A stretch of 64,000 bases of DNA from Bythopirellula goksoeyrii (lineage in GTDB: Bacteria > Planctomycetota > Planctomycetia > Pirellulales > Lacipirellulaceae), in NCBI RefSeq assembly GCF_008065115.1, contig NZ_CP042913.1, positions 1,834,338 through 1,898,337 of the forward strand, read 5' to 3'. Both the position numbers and the translations under genes were made by a program. Shown here in pieces: positions 46,895 through 53,773 of this stretch (position 1 is its first letter; each line of letters begins with the position of its first letter). The notes beneath the pieces were generated by a model. The model was not told the origin of the DNA. It did no database searches and saw only the letters and a list, made by a program, of their open reading frames with translations.

Positions 46895-48415
46895 TTAATC
46901 GAGCGACTCCGGATCACCAATTCTCCAGGTTTTGTCATACCATGGTTTGGTCGGGCCGTAGATACGCCACAGCATGTTCCAACCTTTGCCGGGAACAGTC
47001 TGGAGCCAGTTAGATTCCTTGCCGGACGGCGCGTTGGGGCCGAAGTAGATGTCGTAGGAACCATCCGCGTTCTTCACGAGCCCCTTCTTGTTGCTGTCGA
47101 GACCTGGGAACTGCTGATCGGTCTGCAGTTCGGAACGGGTCTGGTTGTCATAGAGCGTAAAAGACCAGAAGGATTCCATCGGCACATTGGGCGCCACGTG
47201 CACCTTGTAGGTTTTGTCACCAAGGAGCGCGTCACCCTTGGAATCCATATAGGCCACCGCGTAGACTGAGCCTTTACCATAAGGTGCCTGGGTCATCGCC
47301 GGGGTGATGCCGGTCGCGTAGAAGTGGAAGTAGGCGCGAGCGTCGAGATAGCGGGCATTGTTCTTGTCGAGAAACAGGTAACTGCCACCCGGAAACGGCG
47401 TCGTCCACACTCCTTCACCGGGATAGTAAAAGAAATCTTTGCCACGTGGGCGTGACGCGAGTGCACGCACCGTGACCGCAGCCACATCGGCAGCCTCGGC
47501 GAGGATCTTCTTCATCCGAGCATCAGGCGTGAAGGGCTGACCCTTTCGGATGCCGATGGCTGCTAGTTGACCGAGAATTTCCGGATCCTGCCCATCGCCC
47601 GGTTCGCGCTGGACGACGCTGTTGACCTCATCGAAAAACTTGGCGTCCATCGCATGAATGGTGTTGAACGGCTTGCCCGACACGTCGATGAACGTCATCT
47701 TCGGCGGATTGTCCTTCTGCGCCAGTGGGTAGACACGCAGCTTTCCCTTCGTCGCGTTGATGGCAGGAGCCGTGCTTCCATCGACTTGCGAACCGCGCCA
47801 GATCACCCAGTTGCCATAGGTCTGCGGTTTCTGTACGAAATAACCGTCGGGAACATCACCTTCGTAGCCGGGAGGGAGGAAGAGGAACTTTCCGCCCTGG
47901 TTTTTGTCCGGTCCGACTTGGCCGAAATCACAGACGTAGTGGAACCAGGCGTCATCGACGAGTCCGATCACATTGGGAGGTGTCTCGACGACCATCGGCC
48001 CTTCGGTTAGGTCGAGCCATAGCAGTTGGTAGATCGAGGTTGTGTTCGGCGTCAGGAACAGTGTCTTCGAGTCCATGAGCTCTTCGAACAACAGCGCCGT
48101 GTAATTGGCCGGTCCCCATTTGAGTATGGCTTCACGCATGCCGTTCATCGAGGCGATCTGAATGGTGTTCAGGTAGGCCTGTGTGGCTCGCTGGAAGTCA
48201 AGATTGTCATAGACCTTCTGGGCCGTGGCCGCATCAGGAACTCCATCGACCGAGGTGAGTGTGCCAAGGCGGGTTTCCAGCTTGTCCGGCGTTGCGATCC
48301 CAGGGGGAATCGGTGTTGTCATTTTCATTTTGGGTGCCTGTGCAATTCCGGTCGAAGTGATGGTTAACCCGATGAATAGTCCCAGTGCTGAGGCAATTGC
48401 CGATTGTCGTTTCAT
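46895..48415 (-). CDS. Secreted DUF1254/DUF1214 protein (copy C)
   Basis: A 506-residue exported DUF1254-DUF1214 family protein, signal peptide LFIGLTITSTGIAQ. Landmarks: [76 protein letters not shown] precedes ATG 48415. The gene starts 20 bases after the TetR-family stop and so is almost certainly in one transcript with it. The biochemical function of the family is not established; related genes often sit near transport or regulatory genes. Confidence 0.87.
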   Translation of the reverse strand: MKRQSAIASALGLFIGLTITSTGIAQAPKMKMTTPIPPGIATPDKLETRLGTLTSVDGVPDAATAQKVYDNLDFQRATQAYLNTIQIASMNGMREAILKWGPANYTALLFEELMDSKTLFLTPNTTSIYQLLWLDLTEGPMVVETPPNVIGLVDDAWFHYVCDFGQVGPDKNQGGKFLFLPPGYEGDVPDGYFVQKPQTYGNWVIWRGSQVDGSTAPAINATKGKLRVYPLAQKDNPPKMTFIDVSGKPFNTIHAMDAKFFDEVNSVVQREPGDGQDPEILGQLAAIGIRKGQPFTPDARMKKILAEAADVAAVTVRALASRPRGKDFFYYPGEGVWTTPFPGGSYLFLDKNNARYLDARAYFHFYATGITPAMTQAPYGKGSVYAVAYMDSKGDALLGDKTYKVHVAPNVPMESFWSFTLYDNQTRSELQTDQQFPGLDSNKKGLVKNADGSYDIYFGPNAPSGKESNWLQTVPGKGWNMLWRIYGPTKPWYDKTWRIGDPESLD

Positions 48416-48435
48416 GTTCGCGCCTTTCGATGTGC

Positions 48436-49143
48436 TTAGGAGGTTTTTGATCGTGATGTCTTCGCGCGTTTAGCTCGACGTTCTGAAACATCGCCACTCA
48501 CCGCCTGACCGCTGTAGAGCGTGGAGACCCAAACTTGCAGGATCGCTTTCCGAACTGAATCCCGGTTTCCTCGCGGGCGTCGTCCAAAGTGATGGATCAG
48601 CAAATAGGCATCCATGCGGTTGAGGGCAATGGCCACCGAGCGTGCGTCAAATGGTAGGATCAGCCCCGTTTTCTGATGTTGTTCGATTCGCTGCGTGACC
48701 GCGTCGTCGAAGTCTTTTAAGAAATTAGTCCACGCCTTTTCCAACCGCTCGTCCATGGGGGCAGCGTCAGAAACAGCCCTCAAGATCGGGCCCTGTTGAT
48801 AGCAGACACGCACTAGGCCTTCCATCGATTCTTCGAGAAGCGGGAGCGGATCACCCTCGCCCTGCAACCAAGGTGTGGCGACACCAAAAATGTCCTTTTC
48901 TATGGCGTGGAGAAGCGTTTCCATCAATCCGTGCAAGTCCTCGAAGTACTGATAGAACGCCGGGCGGCTGGTGCCGGCAAGCGACATCAACTCGCCGACG
49001 GTCAAATCGCGGAAGGGATGCGTCCAAAGAAATTTCAACGCAGCATCGAGGATCGCCTGCCGAGTTCGTTCGGACTTCCGCAGCGTACGACGATTCCTGG
49101 GATCGTTGCGACGACGAATCTGAGACTGTTTGGTATCTGACAT
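48436..49143 (-). CDS. TetR/AcrR-family transcriptional regulator
   Basis: A 235-residue one-component regulator. The N-terminal helix-turn-helix is TRQAILDAALKFLWTHPFRDLTVGELMSLAGTSRPAFYQYFEDLHGLMETLL, ending in the YxYFxxxxxL motif typical of the family; the C-terminal ligand domain is helical and diverged, and the tail is basic (RRAKRAKTSRS). ATG 49143 is preferred; ATG 49167 in the same frame is possible. It heads the minus-strand DUF1254/channel cluster, 20 bases from copy C, and probably controls it. A palindrome overlaps its start. Confidence 0.9.
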   Translation of the reverse strand: MSDTKQSQIRRRNDPRNRRTLRKSERTRQAILDAALKFLWTHPFRDLTVGELMSLAGTSRPAFYQYFEDLHGLMETLLHAIEKDIFGVATPWLQGEGDPLPLLEESMEGLVRVCYQQGPILRAVSDAAPMDERLEKAWTNFLKDFDDAVTQRIEQHQKTGLILPFDARSVAIALNRMDAYLLIHHFGRRPRGNRDSVRKAILQVWVSTLYSGQAVSGDVSERRAKRAKTSRSKTS

Positions 49144-49171
49144 AATGTCATATGTTAATGCCCTCATGTCA
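49138..49171. promoter_or_regulatory. Candidate TetR-type operator
   Basis: TGACAT-A-ATGTCA (49138-49150) is a perfect 13-bp dyad across the presumed start codon of the TetR-family gene, and another ATGTCA half-site lies at 49166-49171. TetR-family proteins typically bind such dyads near their own promoter. No copy was found ahead of the other genes of the cluster. Confidence 0.45.
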
Positions 49172-49592
49172 GCAATGCAACCTGCGCTCGAATCGTTCGT
49201 GCGGCCGGGATTCAGCGGCAAGTCGCTGAAGGAGAGGCCACCGCATAGCGTTGGATCAAGAAAACTCTACGCTTGGCATTTCTTGATTGCGTAAAACCGC
49301 GCGGAGGTGGCACACCGCCTGCAATTCGCTACTTATTAAACGCCCCGCGGTTGCATCATCCGAGGCGACTAGGCAATACTTCTAGCGCGCGGCGGTGCTC
49401 ACGACCTCTGGAGTTAAATGCATCGAGCTGAATTGCAAGGCTTTTTCGACCGCAACCAGAAAAGGTTGTTCGGCCAACGAGTGTCGACTTATACCCACTC
49501 CCCGCACTGGGAGGGTTGGAAAAGGTGGTAGCCGGGAAAAGTTAGGAGACGTACCGATATAGGGAAAGGTCCTTGGCATGATTGCCGCCGCC
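49172..49592. other. Intergenic gap at the upstream edge of the island
   Basis: About 420 bases with no supported gene. There is a 7-bp inverted repeat AACCGCG/CGCGGTT around a small GGTG-GCA-CACC hairpin (near 49294-49350) and otherwise nothing recognisable. The promoter of the TetR-led cluster should lie at its lower-coordinate end. Confidence 0.35.
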
Positions 49593-50117
49593 TCACCAAC
49601 CTTCTTCCATCGTCGAAACGATTTGCTGAGCCAAACGTTCGATCGCGAGCTGTTGCGTCGTTACGGTAGATTGGCCTGCTGCGGTGATTTGCGTGGCCGT
49701 TTGATTGATCGGCAGCAACTCGGGAGGCAAAGGGATCGTGTTGGGCAGGCAAAGTGGCTCCCGGCGGCGGTTGATCCAGGTGATTTCGGCAAGCATACCC
49801 ATTTCTAGCGCCCGGGGATCGTCATTGCGGTTTTCCACGATCACGCGTTTGGTGTCGCTGAGCAGGCGGGCAGAAAGAATACTGTCGGCATCAGGAGATC
49901 CTACAACTTTAAAGGGTGTTTTCAACTCGATCTCTTTTACAACTGCTTCGGTAAGCCGCTCGCCCAGATCACGGCGAAAACTGTCGGACTCGATCATGGG
50001 GACATACACCGTTTGAACGTCCGGTGCGTAAAGCGACTCAGCCCCCATGCGATAGGAGGCGCAGCCGCCAGCCGTTATAATTCCGATCGTGAACAGTAAG
50101 TAGCATCTGAGCTTCAT
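49593..50117 (-). CDS. LptE-like LPS-assembly lipoprotein
   Basis: A 174-residue lipoprotein. ATG 50117 gives a lipoprotein signal (LLFTIGIITAGGC) with Cys at position 17; the frame also opens at 50171, inside the preceding gene. The body follows the LptE pattern: SLYAPDVQTVYVPMIESDSFRRDLGERLTEAVVKEIE, then beta-strands with residues from an ADSILSARL segment, and a terminal helix (LAIERLAQQIVSTMEE). LptE plugs the LptD barrel in LPS export; planctomycetes encode such proteins. It is directly downstream of the BamD-like gene. Confidence 0.72.
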   Translation of the reverse strand: MKLRCYLLFTIGIITAGGCASYRMGAESLYAPDVQTVYVPMIESDSFRRDLGERLTEAVVKEIELKTPFKVVGSPDADSILSARLLSDTKRVIVENRNDDPRALEMGMLAEITWINRRREPLCLPNTIPLPPELLPINQTATQITAAGQSTVTTQQLAIERLAQQIVSTMEEGW

Positions 50118-50142
50118 ATAAGATGGATGTCGAGTTCGTCCT

Positions 50143-51528
50143 CTATTCCTGAGCGGAGGCCTGAGTGACATTGCCCGTGCCAGGTGGCGATTGTGTTGCG
50201 ATGTTGATCTCGCTCTCCGGAGCGAGCAGCGGCACCCGTTGCAAGGTTTTTCGCTCGCGGTTTTCGGGGAACATGTTCAGAAACCAAGCGACCTTGGTTT
50301 CAGGATGGTCAGGTTCACCTGCGATTTCTTGGTAGCGTTCTCGCGCTTTCATGCCGAGGGCTGATTCCGGGTAGTCCTTGGCAACTTTGGCATAATAGAA
50401 CTTGGCACTGCCGTAGTGCTCTGTTTCGTCGTAATACTTGGCAACTGCGTAATCCCGTTCTGCCAGGGCTTCATTCAACTGGGCCTGGATGGTCGCCAGT
50501 CGCTCTCTCTCTTCACGAGAAAGTTCTCCACCAAATTGTTGTTTGAGTTGTTTTGCCAGTTTCTTGGCATCCTCCAAAGGGCCTCCGTCATAATTGGGGC
50601 CCTGATAGATCCGCAATTTGCATTGCAGACCGAGAATATGTGCCTCGAATTGGTGTTCGCTCTGGGGATATTCCTCGCGCAAGAGTTTGTATTGATAGTC
50701 TGCGTCGTTGTAGCGGCCGCGTAGGAAATACGAGTTGGCAGTTGTCATAACGGCCGAGTCGGCCAATGGGCCCGTTGGATCTTTCAGGCGAATGTTTTCA
50801 TACGTTTTCATCGCATGGCCCAAGGTATCGAAGAGGGGCCTCGTGTCGTCGATCAGGTTAGGAGTGGTGACCCAGTTAGGATCGTAGTTGTGATATTGCT
50901 CCCAGTAACGTGCGATTTCGAACTGTCGGCGGACCACCTTGTCCAGATGGAGCGAGTTGGGGTACTTATCGAGTAATTCTTCGTATAAACCAATCGCACT
51001 TGAGTACTTCTCGTCGAAGAAGTAGCTCTCTGCTTGATAGAAGAGAGCATCCTGTTCGATCTGTGTATCTGTGCCACGGGAGATGGCTTCCTTGAATGCC
51101 TTGGCCGCCTTGGCGTATTCCTGACGGCGGAAGAAATCTTCCCCGATGGCATAGGATTGCTGGGCCAATGTTTCATCGGTCCCCATCCCAAATTGGCTCT
51201 TTAGCTCGTCGACTTGTTCAACGACATGCATCTCGTTGAGCAAGCCAACTGCTTCTTTGCGTTTCACCACTTTGGCGACGCTCGTCTGTATCGGGCGCCC
51301 TTGATCGTCGAAATAACCATCTACTCCTTTGACCCGAAACCCTTCACCCGGCACAAACTCAGCTGTTTTCTTGTGTTTCTTCCACCATTCGGGAGTGCCT
51401 ACCTGAGCAGCATCCCCAGAAGAAGTGAACCAATCCGTAGGCCCCCAGGCGGGGCAAGTTTGTATTCCCACCAAGTGAAACAGGACCAGAAACGAGCACG
51501 TGATTAGTAGAGTAAAGTTGCGCTGCAT
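50143..51528 (-). CDS. BamD-like TPR outer-membrane assembly protein
   Basis: A 461-residue exported TPR protein. Signal sequence LLITCSFLVLFHLVG. TPR units include SYAIGEDFFRRQEYAKAAKAFKEAI, DALFYQAESYFFDEKYSSAIGLYEELL, SAVMTTANSYFLRGRYNDADYQYKLL and, near the C-terminus, YDETEHYGSAKFYYAKVAKDYPESALG, the pattern of BamD/ComL and of YfgL-associated lipoproteins. It lacks an obvious lipobox, and is longer than E. coli BamD (245). Together with the adjacent LptE-like gene and bamA elsewhere in the window this points to outer-membrane biogenesis. Confidence 0.75.
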   Translation of the reverse strand: MQRNFTLLITCSFLVLFHLVGIQTCPAWGPTDWFTSSGDAAQVGTPEWWKKHKKTAEFVPGEGFRVKGVDGYFDDQGRPIQTSVAKVVKRKEAVGLLNEMHVVEQVDELKSQFGMGTDETLAQQSYAIGEDFFRRQEYAKAAKAFKEAISRGTDTQIEQDALFYQAESYFFDEKYSSAIGLYEELLDKYPNSLHLDKVVRRQFEIARYWEQYHNYDPNWVTTPNLIDDTRPLFDTLGHAMKTYENIRLKDPTGPLADSAVMTTANSYFLRGRYNDADYQYKLLREEYPQSEHQFEAHILGLQCKLRIYQGPNYDGGPLEDAKKLAKQLKQQFGGELSREERERLATIQAQLNEALAERDYAVAKYYDETEHYGSAKFYYAKVAKDYPESALGMKARERYQEIAGEPDHPETKVAWFLNMFPENRERKTLQRVPLLAPESEINIATQSPPGTGNVTQASAQE

Positions 51529-51858
51529 GGGCTCAATCGGAATCTAAGGACAGACTGGTTGCTTCGACTGCCTACGGTGCGCGCAGCCGGGGCCAAGAAT
51601 TGCGGGGAACCGTACGAGGCGGAGGGCCAGGGCGTCAAGGGCAGATGTCTTGTGTAGTCTGCCTGCCGACTCAATTGAGTGGAATCAAGAATTACGTGCT
51701 GTGGGAACTTCTAGAAGCCGTCTTGCACTGCTAGCAATCTCCGGATGACTTGAAAGGTAGGCAGGAACGAGTATCACGAGTTCCGGCAATTCGTGATTTT
51801 GCAGATATCACGCCGGAACTGCGCACGGCTTGTTCCTGCCTACCCCATTGCTAAGTTC
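51529..51858. other. Intergenic gap containing an 89-nt nested palindrome
   Basis: About 330 bases without a gene. The only recognisable structure is the palindromic element at 51756-51844, abutting the 3' end of the CNNM/CorC-like gene. Confidence 0.45.
51756..51844. repeat. Nested palindromic element (89 nt)
   Basis: Outer arms GGTAGGCAGGAAC (51756-51768) / GTTCCTGCCTACC (51832-51844), perfect 13 bp. Middle arms AGTTCCGGC (51779-51787) / GCCGGAACT (51812-51820), perfect 9 bp. Inner arms GTGAT (51793-51797) / ATCAC (51807-51811). All three share one axis, so the whole can fold as one long hairpin with bulges. Confidence 0.75.
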
Positions 51859-53154
51859 TCACGCACTCTCGCGCTGGTCGTCTCCCAGTCGCTGCACTCG
51901 CACCCGCTCGATCCGTCGGCGGGTTGCTTCCAGTACGTGGATCTCCACCTGCTCTTGCCAGATGAGCGATTCGCCTGCCACAGGGACCCGGCCAAGTTCG
52001 CTAAATACGAGCCCACCAATAGTGTCAAAATCGGCGTCTTCGGGGAGTTGAATGTTGAGACGATCGTTGATTTCGTCGATGTGTGCCTTGCCAAGAGCTT
52101 CGCACGTGTTGTCGTCGATCTGGCGGATTTCCTCGGCAACTTCTTCGTCGTATTCGTCAATGATTTCACCGACGATTTCTTCTACCACGTCTTCGATAGT
52201 GACTAATCCAGACACGCCGCCATACTCATCCAATACCACGGCCACATGGGTCCGTAGTTGCTGCAGCATTTGCAGCAGATCGTGGACCGGTTTGGTTTCG
52301 GGGACGAACACCGGTTTACGGAGTAGTTCGCGAATTGGGGTTCGAGAGTCGATGTCGCCTGTCGCCAATTCGGGGAGCAGGTCTTTGGTGTAGAGAACGC
52401 CGATGATGTCGTCGCGGTTTTTGTCGTACACGGGGATACGCGTGTGACCTGTCTCGATTGCAGAGGCGATGAGTGCTTCCCAATCCAGATGGATCGAAAG
52501 CATGTTCATATCAGTCCGCGGGGTCATGATCTCCGCCACGTCGGCATCGCTCAGATCGATGACCCCTTCGATCATTTCGCGGGCTTCCTCTTCGAGCAAC
52601 CCCTCGCGATGCCCTTCGCTGACGATCGTGCGAATTTCTTCCTCGATCCGCTCGTCTTCTTCATCATGGAGTTCCCGCCCGGCAAGGCGGTGCAACGTGA
52701 TATCCAGCATATGGGCACCCCAGGTAAGGGGCGACACGACGACGGCCAACAGTTTCCACAATGGCCAGCTATGGTAAAGAAACTCTTCAGAAAATACACG
52801 CGCCACGGCACGCGAAACCCACACCATGGAAGTCACAAGCACAAGTGCTAAAACTGCTGCAGTTCCTAAAAGTGCCAATCCACTTGTAAGATCTGAGCCT
52901 CCCCGGGCGACTGTCCAAGCAGAGCCGGCAACTGCAGAAAACACCGCAAGCACCACCGAAAGAATCTCGATGCCCAATCCCACGCGGTCGTGTTCCTGCA
53001 GGATATTCGTAAAACGTTCTGGCTTTTCACGCCGCCGACAAATTTCTTCCAAGTCGTGTCGGGAGAATTCCCGAAGTGACCGCGCCGCCAGATTGCAGAT
53101 CGTCGCCGCCACAATTGCTGCCAGCGTAGTCCAGAATAGTTGCAACGTACTCAC
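51859..53154 (-). CDS. CNNM/CorC-like membrane protein with CBS pair
   Basis: A 431-residue protein of the CNNM/HlyC-CorC family. There are about three to four hydrophobic segments in the first 165 residues (FWTTLAAIVAATICNLAA, LALLGTAAVLALVLVTS, WKLLAVVVSPLTW), then an acidic helix (EEARE-MIEGVIDLSDADVAEIMTPRTDM, the family block), two CBS domains (GHTRIPVYDKNRDDIIGVLY, HVAVVLDEYGGVSGLVTIEDVVEEIVGEI) and the small CorC domain with DFDTIGGLVFSELGRVP. Family members bind Mg/adenine nucleotides and affect Mg/Co efflux; the true ligand is unknown. It starts at GTG 53154 with a 4-base GTGA overlap with the ybeY stop, indicating translational coupling. Confidence 0.9.
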   Translation of the reverse strand: MSTLQLFWTTLAAIVAATICNLAARSLREFSRHDLEEICRRREKPERFTNILQEHDRVGLGIEILSVVLAVFSAVAGSAWTVARGGSDLTSGLALLGTAAVLALVLVTSMVWVSRAVARVFSEEFLYHSWPLWKLLAVVVSPLTWGAHMLDITLHRLAGRELHDEEDERIEEEIRTIVSEGHREGLLEEEAREMIEGVIDLSDADVAEIMTPRTDMNMLSIHLDWEALIASAIETGHTRIPVYDKNRDDIIGVLYTKDLLPELATGDIDSRTPIRELLRKPVFVPETKPVHDLLQMLQQLRTHVAVVLDEYGGVSGLVTIEDVVEEIVGEIIDEYDEEVAEEIRQIDDNTCEALGKAHIDEINDRLNIQLPEDADFDTIGGLVFSELGRVPVAGESLIWQEQVEIHVLEATRRRIERVRVQRLGDDQRESA

Positions 53155-53726
53155 GGCAACAACTCCTCACTCTGCCCAGCAACGTCCTCTGCTGCATGCT
53201 CCCAACGAGAGGCGTCCCTCGGCAGGGCAATGCCCAAGCGTCGGAGATATTTCAACTCTGCTGAGAGCATTTCGGCCTGGGTGTTGGACTGCTTGTCGCA
53301 GTAACCAACCAGATGTAATGCGCCATGAACGGCATAGAGCAACAACTCATCCTGCGACGACCAACCAGCTTCGGCAGCTTCGCGAATAGCCGTATCGGTA
53401 CTCACGATCAGCTCGCCTTCGAGACATCCTCGTGAGTCTTCAAGCACAAAGCTCAATACGTCTGTCGAGTAATCATGATTAAGGAATTCGACGTTCAAAG
53501 CATGGATGGTCGGATCGTCGACCACAGCGATGCTTATCGAGGCCGTCGGATAAGAAGAATCAGCAAGCACCGCCTCAACTGCTGTGACAAGTCTCGCTTC
53601 GTCAATAGCCAGCGAGGACTGCTCGTTGGCAACCACTACTCGAAAGCTAGGTTCAGCAGGTTCAGACTCGCCTTCGGCAACTTCCTCAGGCTCTAAGATG
53701 TTTGCTTCTGTCCCGGTTTCGTTCAT
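53151..53726 (-). CDS. ybeY: Endoribonuclease YbeY
   Basis: YbeY, about 191 residues from ATG 53726 (GTG 53735 also in frame), a zinc-dependent RNase in 16S rRNA 3' end maturation. Motifs: LNVEFLNHDYSTDVLSFVLED and VHGALHLVGYCDKQ. The normal HGxLHLxGYDH zinc motif has its last ligand His replaced: His134, His138, then Asp144 in GYCD. The N-terminal extension (NETGTEANILEPEEVAEGESEP) is acidic and nonconserved. Lies between pgpH-like and CorC-like genes, the usual phoH-HD-ybeY-corC order. Confidence 0.93.
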   Translation of the reverse strand: MNETGTEANILEPEEVAEGESEPAEPSFRVVVANEQSSLAIDEARLVTAVEAVLADSSYPTASISIAVVDDPTIHALNVEFLNHDYSTDVLSFVLEDSRGCLEGELIVSTDTAIREAAEAGWSSQDELLLYAVHGALHLVGYCDKQSNTQAEMLSAELKYLRRLGIALPRDASRWEHAAEDVAGQSEELLP

Positions 53727-53773
53727 TCTGCTCACACAGATTCAATGTATGGTGCCATCACCAATCAGAACCT

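Noticed and set aside
49593-50171. Longer LptE-like start at 50171.
   Set aside because: It would place about 18 residues before the lipoprotein signal and overlap the end of the BamD-like gene.
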